DNA from: Chryseosolibacter sp964493505
GTDB taxonomy: Bacteria; Bacteroidota; Bacteroidia; Cytophagales; Cyclobacteriaceae
Reading direction: 5' to 3'
DNA: 64,000 nt
Assembly: GCA_964493505.1 (NCBI GenBank)
Contig: CAZBNP010000003.1
Span: forward strand, 62,001-126,000
In this document: positions 44,401 to 54,100 of the stretch, piece by piece
How positions within the stretch are numbered: the first letter of the stretch is position 1
Layout of the letters: the number at the start of each line of letters is the position of its first letter
Notes under the pieces: model-generated
The model's input: the letters and a program-made list of their open reading frames with translations, nothing else
What the model was told of the DNA's origin: nothing
Databases searched by the model: none
Made by a program: the position numbers and the translations under genes

Positions 44401-44638
44401 CTTCCACCAACTGGTCGGAAACGAACTGGACGGTTCCCCGCAATGCTCCGAAGGTAACGGCAATGCTGGAAATGTCGCCGCTGAATGTTCCTTTGATACT
44501 GACCACTTCCCCGTTGGCGGCTGTAGTCTTGTCGACCTGGTTGATCACCGGTTTCTGCGCAAAGCATATCGTGCTCCCCGCCAGTAAGAGGCTTGTCAGA
44601 ACGGTCAGTATGCTTCTTCGTATCGCTTTCATGAACAT
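41423..44638 (-). CDS. Adhesin 2: IPT/TIG, seven FG-GAP blades, Ig/PKD domains, type B T9SS sorting domain
   Basis: 1071 residues. Signal peptide ending ICFAQ. IPT/TIG-like domain at about 30-110 (VSIKGTFSGDISSIAVTFG). Then seven VCBS/FG-GAP units, each with D-x-D/N-x-D-G-x-x-D/E-I/L/V, a complete seven-bladed propeller to about 500. Four or five Ig-like/PKD domains follow (PVADFTAPATACTSQVIDF is PKD). C-terminal sorting domain: FISPDNGDAINNFWLV, DWDGTFNGKQLPDGVYYYII. Surface protein exported by T9SS; target unknown. Its sorting domain is more distant from those of the two giants. Follows its PorP-SPOR gene by 30 nt. Confidence 0.92.
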   Translation of the reverse strand: MFMKAIRRSILTVLTSLLLAGSTICFAQKPVINQVDKTTAANGEVVSIKGTFSGDISSIAVTFGALRGTVQFVSDQLVEVLVPPGATYENIVVTDLTTGLSAQTGFPFLYSFGGHHGVTGASLEGQVDFNSESGLYDMCMCDFDGDGLSDVVTANDGSNSLNVLENTTTGPGLANISFDTKTFLLGARSIHTRCGDLNGDGKPDIVASEGGATGDRLYIFRNTSTGNGVFTFSIQTIALTGKKVKRVDIADLDNDGKPELIVTNQTDKNITILVNESTTGTIAFGATHITLTIPDMASTDGLAVEDLNGDGLPEIVTSQFLTQTSNLFIMRNTSIPGNISFAFDQSLAIGGTVVNIKIGDLDNDGKPDIAVSQLISNTVSVFRNQTSGSISFATPVSFAASTRPWGLDFGDIDGDGAPDIIVSSLAKTITVLNNESSPGTFAFSAMIQPTTYINRHAGVGDVDGDGKPDIVFTSVDDNQNNILASKISVLRNKGCVVPRIDPVGPVVICSGFPLRLNTAPGRGTNYEWKNGATTVANGTNAFFDVTASGTYTVIATGEGGACSETSNTVSVTVDPGTTSGIATPINDGPVCIGSTLSLSVNDVSATTYNWTGPAGYTGSGLNPATIPNFQAANAGRYYVDVLVNGCLSQQASTVVEVISVPDFQISYTGSDVICPPDTKTLTLVPYNPAFTYQWAERTTGNIAGETGATLPVTASGEYFVKAQYTANPSCATVETPDVSITFTTPPVADFTAPATACTSQVIDFTNQSSGASSLTRFYEWNFGNSQTSTQENPTFQYTAANTYTVTLKVSYNNGACPDITSKDITIQSAPAIAITTPTNDFSLCEGNTLELGVNGTYANYQWSTGATTPTIDVTLPGTYTVDVVSGTCIITAAATIAELETPTVVVLADPAEINEGGSSQLTATGLDTYLWSPAATLDDATVPNPVATPTATTIYTVEGAGSSGCPGTANIEVRVKGDLIVSKLGPQKFISPDNGDAINNFWLVDQIQDYPQCAVAIYDDKGIRVYDAKPYANDWDGTFNGKQLPDGVYYYIIRCDGEENTPRTGSITILR

Positions 44639-44668
44639 ATTAATATAACCCGGGGCTTCCGAAGTAAC

Positions 44669-45976
44669 CTAGTTTTTGGGTTGGATTGTCAGTACCCTCG
44701 CTGTTTTGAGTTTTGTATATGTTTTCAGGTTTCTTACCTCCTGGTGGGCTTCCGCTGATTTTTCAGTTTCCAGAACATGAACGTAATACCGGCGGTCTCT
44801 TTCGTAATAGAAGACGTTAGCATTGAACTTGTCGTCGAGAAGCTCCCGCTTGTATTGATCGGCAGAGGTGAAGTCCGCGAATACTTTGATCACGACATAG
44901 TATTTTGTAGTTGTGACGGTCGACATCTGGATGCCGCTGTTCAGCGGAGGGACCTCTTGCTTAAAACGCGAGGTATGGACGACGCTTTGCTGGCGTGTAC
45001 GCGACAGTAGTACCGGTGTTTTCTTGCGGAACGTTTTCACCGATCCGAGTTTCAGGCCGAGTTGAATTTCGTGTGTTCCCTGCGAAAAAGCAGGCTCCGG
45101 CTGGTTGCCCGGTTCATAGGAATAGCTCAGGAGGAATTTACTGAAAGACAATCCCATTGAACCGCTCATGCCGTATGACTGGCGATAGCCGGCGCCGAGC
45201 CAGAAATTCTGCGAGAGATTGAGCTTTACCAATGCTTCAGCCTGGCTGTTGCCCGCTTTCGCGTATTTGTAGAGCGCATAAATCTCGAGTGGCGCGTAGC
45301 TCTCGTCAGTCTTTACTCTTCGATTCACTCCTTTTCGCCGGCGGTTGACGATCTTTCCGGCCATTTTTTTCCGGTAGTACGCCGACACTATAACGTTGTC
45401 GAGGGGCGACACAGACGTGTTCTCAAAATTGGTGGCGCTGTTGAATCGAGAGCTGAACAGCTGAGGAAGGGCGATCCCAAAGTTGAAACCGGATTCTGAT
45501 TTGATCATCATTCCGAAATTTCCCGCGGGCTGAATATTATCAGCCAGGTAGTTCGCGATGGCGGGGTCGGAGAGATCGGCATCGTCCATATTTATGTTGT
45601 TGGTGATAGCACCGCCCGAAAGCGCGAAGTAGAGTCGGCTGTTCTGGTTGAGACCGATCCCGTACGCATACGTCACGACAAAATCGCTGGTGTTAAGAAT
45701 ACCGCGTTTGAAAGATGAAAGTTTAACGCCAACCGCGGAGCGCGAATTGTCGAGCATGGTATTGAAGTTGACGGTAGTGAGTACCGGGGCCCCTTCGATA
45801 TTCAACCATTGCTGACGGTGGTTGACAAAAACATACGCGTAGTCGGTGGCGGCTTCTGCTGGATTGTACAGATACGGGTTGACGTAGTAGCTGTTGTAAA
45901 CCGGAAAATTTTGCGCGCTCACTCCCGCACACCAGATCATTTGGGTACAGGTCAGAACTAATAAAAGATTGCGCAT
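44669..45976 (-). CDS. PorP/SprF-family protein fused to a C-terminal SPOR-like domain
   Basis: 435 residues from MRNLLLVLTC. PorP-like barrel: FPVYNSYYVNPYLYNPAEAA, NHRQQWLNIEGAP, then GAGYRQSYGMSGSMG and THEIQLGLKLGS. After a basic linker comes a C-terminal domain of about 80 residues (YYVVIKVFADFTSADQYKRELLD, YYERDRRYYVHVLETEKSAEAHQEVRNLK) with the SPOR pattern, which in other proteins binds denuded peptidoglycan glycans. First gene of the minus-strand unit with adhesin 2. A fused anchor could replace the separate PorE-type partner; that is inference. Start at 45976 or 45985. Confidence 0.85.
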   Translation of the reverse strand: MRNLLLVLTCTQMIWCAGVSAQNFPVYNSYYVNPYLYNPAEAATDYAYVFVNHRQQWLNIEGAPVLTTVNFNTMLDNSRSAVGVKLSSFKRGILNTSDFVVTYAYGIGLNQNSRLYFALSGGAITNNINMDDADLSDPAIANYLADNIQPAGNFGMMIKSESGFNFGIALPQLFSSRFNSATNFENTSVSPLDNVIVSAYYRKKMAGKIVNRRRKGVNRRVKTDESYAPLEIYALYKYAKAGNSQAEALVKLNLSQNFWLGAGYRQSYGMSGSMGLSFSKFLLSYSYEPGNQPEPAFSQGTHEIQLGLKLGSVKTFRKKTPVLLSRTRQQSVVHTSRFKQEVPPLNSGIQMSTVTTTKYYVVIKVFADFTSADQYKRELLDDKFNANVFYYERDRRYYVHVLETEKSAEAHQEVRNLKTYTKLKTARVLTIQPKN

Positions 45977-46219
45977 CCTCTCCATTAACAGGTATAATTG
46001 GCTAATGTCGCAAAAAACCAAACGCTGTGTCGTCTGTTCGCGCTGCGAAAAAGTGGTTTCATCGAAACTTTGGAATGAAACGCTTTACAAAAGACCAAAG
46101 TAAGTTTTACCTTACATTAAACTTACGAATATACAGTGTTTTTTCCTATTTAGCGGCATCTACCGGGCCATGTAAGGGATGAGGGGCAGATTTTTCCGGG
46201 ATTGACGAATTTTGAAGCA

Positions 46220-47038
46220 ATGAAAGCGCCACTGTTCCTTTTGTTTTTTATCCTTGCCGGACTGTCGGACATGTACGCGCAGGTATATGTCGGACCTGTT
46301 GCCGGCGGCCAGTTTTCGTGGACGAAGTTTGACGAAGACAAACACAAAGACTCCTATGATGTAGCAGGACGCTGGGGGTGGCATGCCGGCGCGAGTGTTT
46401 CGATGAAGGTCCGCAACCGGTTCTTCCTGCACACCTCTATCGTTTACTCTACCAAGGGGAGGAAGGTGAGTGGACTGGAAGATCGCATGCTCTCCAATAC
46501 CGTTCGCTATAACTATATAGAGATGCCGATAATCTATGCGGTAGATTTTAAAGGATCGCTCGGCAACGGGAAGGAATTCAAGTATTTCCTGGGCATCGGC
46601 CCCAACATCAGCTACTGGCTGGGAGGCAGGGGTTCACTCTATAACAGTGACCTTGACGAGAGCGGAGACTATATTGGCAGTGATATGGAGTATAAAATTG
46701 TCTTTCGGGGAGAGGATAGCGTACCGGAACCGGATGAGATGAACGTGGCGGACCCCAACCGTATCCAGCTTGGATTGAATCTGGCCGCGGGAATGGTGTT
46801 CGAACCATTGCCTCGCCAGCGCTTCATGGTGATGCTGCGTTATGAAATCGGGCACAGCTTTTTCTCCCGTACCAGCAACGGCACCTTCGACATTACCCAC
46901 TACGAGGATGTGCTTCAGTCGCGCAACCAGGGGCCGCGACTTTCTCTTTCCTACATGGTGGATCTCAAAATCGAAGACCGCAAACGAGGCAAGAGCACGA
47001 ACAAGCAAACCAACAGAAAAAAGACGAAGAGAAGGTAA
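46220..47038 (+). CDS. PorT-like outer-membrane protein with basic C-terminal tail, copy a
   Basis: 272 residues. Signal peptide ends at DMYAQ; mature start VYVGPVAGGQFSWTKFD. Barrel blocks are shared with the convergent gene: FFLHTSIVYSTKGRKV, VRYNYIEMPIIYAVDF, ISYWLGGRG, EYKIVF, NRIQLGLNLAAGMVFEP. The last 25 residues (RGKSTNKQTNRKKTKRR) are strongly basic. Divergent from the PorP-SPOR gene. The annotated-looking TTG start 18 nt upstream lacks support; ATG 46220 chosen. Function unknown; the position suggests a role with the adhesins. Confidence 0.85.
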   Translation: MKAPLFLLFFILAGLSDMYAQVYVGPVAGGQFSWTKFDEDKHKDSYDVAGRWGWHAGASVSMKVRNRFFLHTSIVYSTKGRKVSGLEDRMLSNTVRYNYIEMPIIYAVDFKGSLGNGKEFKYFLGIGPNISYWLGGRGSLYNSDLDESGDYIGSDMEYKIVFRGEDSVPEPDEMNVADPNRIQLGLNLAAGMVFEPLPRQRFMVMLRYEIGHSFFSRTSNGTFDITHYEDVLQSRNQGPRLSLSYMVDLKIEDRKRGKSTNKQTNRKKTKRR

Positions 47039-47046
47039 CCGACGTG

Positions 47047-47874
47047 TCACCTTCGCTGCTTGAGCATCCTGCCTTTCTTGATGACATTGCTCTTCCCCTT
47101 GTTGCGTACTTTCTTATCGAGGTTTCTTTCAAACAGATACATCACCGAAAATCGCAGTGCCATATTTCTGGCTTTGAGGTTATCGTCGTAGGTAACGGGT
47201 AACACGTAGTCTGTGCTGGTGGCGGTACCCATCCAGGTGTGTCCGATATCAAATCTTACGTCGAACATGATCTTGCCACCATTGGCGGGTTCCAGCAGCA
47301 AACCGCCACCCAGGTTGAATCCGAGCTGAAACCGATTGACATCCTGCATGTATATCGCTTCCACTTCACCGATATCCTCACCACGCTCTCCAAATACTAT
47401 CTTGTATTTTAGCGGTGGAAAGGCATTCTCCTCAAACTCATCGGAGTTGATCTTCCCGTTGCCGCCGAGCCAATAACTCAGCAGCGGACCACCGCCGGCA
47501 TACCATTTGAACTCGCGCGAACCGCGAAGCTTCCCGCGAAAATGAATATTATACAATATGGGTACCTCGATATAGTTGTAGACAACACGGTCTTTGAGCT
47601 TGCTATCGATTCGCCCGCGGTTGATCTTGCCCTTCGTTGAGAAAATATACTCGGTGTGGAGGAAGTAGCGCTCCTTGACTTTGAATGAAAGCACCACTCC
47701 GGCGTGATACCCTGCCAGGGGATCCACCTTCACCTGTTCCTTGAAAGCCTTGTCGTCCAGGGCCATCCAGGATAGTTGGGAGCCTGCCTTTATGCCGGCG
47801 TGCATGATCTGGGAATAGGCGGGAATACCGGCCAGGCACGTAATAAAAATGATCGAAGTGACTATTCTGCTCAT
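47047..47874 (-). CDS. PorT-like outer-membrane protein with basic C-terminal tail, copy b
   Basis: 275 residues, paralogue of the gene at 46220 and convergent with it (8 nt between stops). Signal peptide ends AYSQ; then MHAGIKAGSQLSWMALD, YFLHTEYIFSTKGKI, VVYNYIEVPILYNIHF, LLSYWLGGNG, NRFQLGFNLGGGLLLEP. It also ends in a basic tail (KGKSNVIKKGRMLKQRR). Divergent from giant adhesin 3, as copy a is from the left-arm operon. Confidence 0.85.
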   Translation of the reverse strand: MSRIVTSIIFITCLAGIPAYSQIMHAGIKAGSQLSWMALDDKAFKEQVKVDPLAGYHAGVVLSFKVKERYFLHTEYIFSTKGKINRGRIDSKLKDRVVYNYIEVPILYNIHFRGKLRGSREFKWYAGGGPLLSYWLGGNGKINSDEFEENAFPPLKYKIVFGERGEDIGEVEAIYMQDVNRFQLGFNLGGGLLLEPANGGKIMFDVRFDIGHTWMGTATSTDYVLPVTYDDNLKARNMALRFSVMYLFERNLDKKVRNKGKSNVIKKGRMLKQRR

Positions 47875-48173
47875 GCTAACCCCCAGGCCTCACGTCTTTT
47901 GTGAAAAAATCAGTTTGCTGCATCAAAATGATACGATTTTTATATTCCCATCGGGTATCGCGATGCGGCGAAAATAACCCCTTTATATTCCTGCAGCAAA
48001 TCAAAGGTAACATTCATCCAGGCTTCTCTCGCTCACGATTCGGGATTTACTACTGACCGGTGTAAGGTTTTCTCCCTTCCTGCAGAATACATTCGATTAC
48101 CTTTACCCTAATTTGGTATTAAACTCATAAAGAGCCCATACAGTAGGTGGGCAGTTACCTCACGAGGCGGAAA
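47875..48173. other. Intergenic region between PorT-like copy b and giant adhesin 3
   Basis: 299 bp holding the divergent promoters of both genes. A weak promoter-like text (CCTAATTTGG near 48109) lies 65 nt before the adhesin ATG, and an inverted repeat CATCG/CGATG lies at 47949-47965. No gene is supported. Confidence 0.4.
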
Positions 48174-51100
48174 ATGAAAAGGATTTACCTCTTGATGCTC
48201 TTTTCGGGCATCTTTTTTACGGCGCTGGCACAGGAGACCAATTGTGCGGACGGAGTTGACAATGACGGAGATGGGTTCATTGACTGTTTCGACGGCGACT
48301 GCGCTAACAATCCATCGTGCGACGAGTCCTACATCGGAAAAGACAAACTTTGTCAGGACCCACCTGACGGCACACTCCTGTTCGGGATGCAACTCGGATC
48401 CGCATCCGCCGACAGGACTTCGCTTTCTTACGGGAGGATGGTGGTTGGCGACCTCGACCGCGATGGTGTGCCCGAGATGGTAACCACCCACCACAACGAC
48501 AAGAAGATCTTCATCCTGGATGGTGCAGACCTCTCTACCAAATTAACCATAAATACAACTGGCGTTCCTGAGTATTTTGATCATGCCATTGCGAACCTCG
48601 ACGATGACGATTGTGGGGAAATCTTTATAGTCGAAGTGATCAGCAAGAAATTCTACGTGACAGCCTATGACTGTCAGGGAACAAAACTCTGGAGTACACA
48701 GGCGTACGACAGACCGTTTACGATAGGCCTGGCCGACTTCGACCACGACGGTCAGGTGGAGCTTTACTATAAAAACGAGATTCTCGACGCCAAAACAGGT
48801 GTCAAGCTCGTGAATGGATCAGGTAACTGGAACGAGCTCGATTCGGGGCCCGTTGCCGTGGATATTCTTGATGATAGTGAATGCTCGGAATGTCAGGGAC
48901 TGGAACTGGTACTCGGCGGACGCATCTACGCGGTTGACCTTACTCCGAGAACGGCCGGTGGCGGCTCCGTTGGGAGCCCGATAAAAGATTTCAACAATCT
49001 CCCCGGCCTGGGCTCTACCGTATACCATCCTAAATATGTGTCGTTCGGCTACGTCAACAGTATGACCAGTGTGGCCGACTACAACCTGGACGGACACCTC
49101 GATGTGGTCATGAGCGGCGCCACCAGCAAATCGGCTACCAGTACCACCACCGTTTTCTTCTGGGATGTTCACAATAACGACTTCGCGATGTATCAGCCGA
49201 AACAGCCCGACAACAAGAGCTGGCCACACGGTACGGGAAGGATCAATCTCGCCGATGTTGATGGTGACGGAAAGATGAATGCCACATTCGTCAGCGGTGC
49301 TAGTATCTATTCCCTTAAGGAAGACTTCACGCTGCTATGGCAAAAAAACATTATCGAACAGACATCCGGATTTACCAGTACAACGGTTTTCGACTTCAAC
49401 AATGACAACGCCGTGGAGATCGTTTACCGTGACGAAGCGAATCTCTACATCATCGACGGTACGACCGGCAACGCATTTACAACCGTGCCGTGCCGTTCGC
49501 GGACAGCAAACGACTATCCGATTGTAGTCGACGTCGACGGTGATGGCGCAACGGAGATATGCGTGTCGTGTGCTACCGATGACAACGTCGATATCAACAA
49601 CAACGACAACACGCCCTACGGGCAGATCAGAACCTACAAATCATCTTTGGAGCCCTGGGTGTCAGCCCGTAGAGTGTGGAATCAGTACGCGTACTTCAAT
49701 GTAAACGTAAATGACGACCTCACGATTCCTCAGGTACAGCAGAAGCATCATCTGATATTTTCGCAGGACGTATGCGGTACGGGAGAAAACCGGGCGCTGA
49801 ACTCATTTCTGAACCAGTCAGCGATTCTCGACTCAAAAGGTTGCAAGACCTATCCCGCGGCCGATATTACTTTTGTGCCCAATCCCGAGTTGCTCAACAT
49901 CGTACCCCCGACATGTCCCGACCAGGATTTCCTCGTGTCGTTTTCACTTGAAAATATTGGCGATCTTTCGGTGACCGGCGACATACCCATAACCTTCTAC
50001 AACGGGAACCCCAGCGTGGCAGGCGCCGTGAAACTCGGCACTCAAATCATTTCCCTGACCAATCTCCGCATCGGAGATCAGCTCGATATACAGGATATGG
50101 TGGTGACAGGTACAGGCGGAGCATTCACCCTGTTTGCCGTATTGAATGACAACGGTAGCACGGCACCGCCGATCACCCTGCCCAACTCGGGTTTCGATGA
50201 ATGTAACTTCCTGAATAACATTGTGTCGGCCAGCGTGGTCCCGCGGGCATTTCCATTGTCTACGTCGATGACTGATCACATTCAGTGTGGTGTAGACCCT
50301 TCTCCGCCGAACGGATCGGTCAAGGCGTATAAGCTGGAAGGCGCTACCGAGCAAACCGTCGGGTACACATTCCATTGGTTTGATGGTCCCACGGCCGGAC
50401 CTGCCGCCAGCGCCGATCACGTGGGTTCACAGGTTACCGGACTGGCCGATGGCACGTACTCGGTGTACGCCGTTCACGATGCCTTCCAGTGTTCATCCGA
50501 TACGGTACAGGTTGCGGTTGGACAGCAACCCCTGTCGATCAGTGCGACCATAAATGTCGACCATCCCTATACGAACTGTAACGACCCTGACGGGCAACTT
50601 TCTGTTACGCCAGGAAGCGGCAGCGTTAATGATTACACATACGTCTGGTTTGAAGGGACGAACTTTGAAACAAGTCCGGTCCTTTCAGACAGCAGCGTGC
50701 TGCGATTCACACGAGCGCTTACGTACTCCGTGCTCGTAACACAGATATCTTCACAGTGCCAGGTCCTGCAGTCTGAAGTTGTTCCTGATCTCACGGTGAC
50801 TCCAGTCGTCACCACAGCGTTTGTGCCGGCAGCCTGCGCGCCTCTAAACTCGGGTCAAGCCTCGGCGGACGTAGAGGGAGCTACCTCAGGATATACCTTC
50901 TATTGGTATGATGGCTCCACTACGAAACCCACGGAAGACTTTACCGGGCACACCTATGCCAATATCTCAGCGGGTAACTACACCGTTGTTGCGAAGAACA
51001 ACACAACGGGTTGTACGTCAGGGGAGGAAGTTGTGTCCATAGCATCCGTTGATGGTATTACCGTTTCGGCAACCGTAACCGCTCAACAGACGTCGTGCGC

Positions 51101-54100
51101 GGCGGCCAACGGCAGCGCCTCGGCAAACGTGGAAGGCACGACAACAGGCTACACGTTTCGCTGGTTTGACGGCGACAACACCGTAACAGAAATCGGTACA
51201 GGAGCGACAATTACGGGCCTCGCAGCAGGTAGCTATACCGTGGAGGCGACGAATACCGCGACAGGATGTACCGACACCGAGCTCATCACGATTACCGACA
51301 TTATTGAAAACCCTTCGGTAGTGGCGTCCCTTATGTCGAATCAGACAGCCTGTCTTCCTCCCAGTGGCGCGGTGACAGCCTCGGCGTCAGGATCGCCTGG
51401 CCCGCACATCTTTTACTGGTTTGACGGAAATGTCGGAACACCTGATACCACCGCAGCCGACTTCATAGGAGCGACCTACAACGGAGTTATCGCTGGATTC
51501 TATACAGTGGTGGCCGTAGACGCCAATTCACGGTGCGAGTCGGGTCGAGCGTTGGTGGAAGTGACTGATCAGACAACAGACCCTGTCGTGACCACCTCAA
51601 CAGAACCCCAGACGGGTTGTGATCCCGCTCATCCGAATGGCAGCGCTTCCGCGGAAGTGGGAGGGATAACCACCGGCTACAAGTTCAGATGGTTCGCCGG
51701 CACCGATACCACAACATTCATCGTTCAGAACGCGACACTATCCGATCGCGCAGCGGGTACTTACACCGTTAAGGCGATTGATCTGGCGACCGGATGTTTC
51801 ACCACCCAACTGGTTGTGATTGACGACATCCGTGCGCAACCCACACTTTCGCTGGTGAAGCAGGACAACAGTGTCTGTAGCTCCGGCATCGGCTTCACGG
51901 GGTCGGTAACGGCCTCACTGCTGACCAGTCCGAACAGCAGCGCCGGCGATGTCTATACCTACGAATGGAGGAAAGATGGAGTGCTTGTTCCAGACGAGAC
52001 AAGCGAGACGATCACCGGGATCGACGGAGGAACGTACACCGTCAGCGTTCGCAACGAGACGCTTGGCTGCGCTTCCGACCCGATTGATATCACGGTGAAT
52101 GACGTCGTCGATCTTCCCGCGATTACGACGACCCTGACAGGTTCAACAAACTGCCTTCCCGAACTGGCAAACGGTAGTGCAGCCGTTGTAACTGTAGACG
52201 GAACCGCGGTGGGAGGAACATCCGATTACACGTATCAGTGGCATATTGGTCCCGGAACGGTGACCCCGATAGACGTAGCCGCTAATCCGTCGGCGGCGAC
52301 CGCGGTTCTCACGGGCGTTCAGGGTGGCGCAAGCGCGAACTTTACAGTGCTGGTAACCAACACACTTACCGGGTGTGCCGCCACTGCCGTGGTAAACATT
52401 CCCGACCAGAAGGCACTGCCGGAGCTTAGCCTGTTGGCGGCAGACAATGCCGTGTGCGACCCGGCCTTGACATCACCCTCGACGGAGTTCAACGGCAGTA
52501 TCACGACAACGGTCAGTAACCAGGTTGGATCACTGGCGGATTACACGTTTGTCCTGACCGGCGGAACGGGCGTTCAGGATGCGAGCCCCAACCACAACAG
52601 GTTCCTGGAACTGGACGGAGGCATCGTTTATACGGTCACAGCAACACATGAGATAACCGGTTGTGTTTCAACACCGGCGAATGTTCAGGTCGCGAACAAT
52701 CAGGATATCCCTGATCTGGTTACCGGCAACGACGGTTCTACAAACTGCGAAACCGGTCTCGAAGACGGAGTGGCGCGCGTGGTCACCATTGACGGCAATC
52801 CCGCCACTACGACAGGGTTTACATTCGCGTGGACAGGTGCGCTGTTCGATGTATCGGGCAACGCGACCAATAGTGCGATCGAACTCACCGGTGTGCAGGG
52901 TGGTGTGGGACAAAACTATTCCGTTGTTGTAACGAATCTTTCCAATGGCTGCCAGAATACGGCAGTGGTGAATGTCGCCGACGAAAAAGAAATTCCTTCC
53001 CTTCTCCTGACAACAACACCCAACTCTATTTGCGATCCTGCCCTGGCAGTGTTGGGGGGTGGAGATTACGATGGTGAAGTATCCGCGGATATCAATACAA
53101 CCGGAAACTATGCGGGCAGCGTTGCGGCAGATTTCGATTTCACCTGGAATACCGGACTCAGCGGAGTGGGCGAGAATGTGCTTCAACACCTCGATGCCGG
53201 AACGTATTCTGTCACCGCTATACACACCGGCACAGGATGCGAGTCATCGCCGCATACGGCACAGGTCGCGAGCGCACGCCAGGTTCCGGTGATTGCTACC
53301 AGCGCTACGCCGTCGCAGAATTGCGTCGGTGGCTCGCCGGATGGAATAGCCGCGGTAACGAACGTGACGCCGGCCGGACAGCATTACGATTACAGATGGT
53401 TTGACGCCACCGGAGCCGCGGGCCCTACGTTCCTGAATACCACATCGACGACCAGTTCGTATGACAATATTCAGGGAGGTGTCAACGGCGCATCGACGTT
53501 CGAATACTCGGTGGAAGTGACCGTCCTTCAAACCGGTTGCGTGAACGTCGCCGCGATCGCCGTGGCCGACGCCAGCGAGGTGCCGGTAGTCGGACCGTTA
53601 GCAGGTACCGACAACACATTGTGTACCATTGACAAGGATGGTACCGCGACCATCACTACACTTTCTTATCGAGGATCGGCGGTAGCCGCGGCGGACTTCG
53701 GCGACTTTGACTTTGTCTGGTCAGGCGGCGTGCAGGGACCTGCCGAAACCATCACCGCCCTGGCGGCGGGATCTTATACACTGACCGTGCGAAACACCGA
53801 TGACAACTGTACATCCAACCCGGTGTCTGTGGCGATCGACGACGACTTGTTCATGCCCGCGATCGATGTTGTGTCTGTCGACCAGACTTCCTGCGATGTG
53901 AGTGCGCCAAACGGTTCACTCACCGCTACCATTGATGAAAGCGCGATCTCAGGATCAACGGGTGTGACGGCTGGCTATACGTTCTCGTGGACAGACGACG
54001 TCACCAGTGGTACCACCGCATCGAATGCGATAGCGAATCTGAAAGGAAACCAGTTGTACACAATTTCCGTGGTGAGAGACGCAACGCAATGCGCCAGCAC

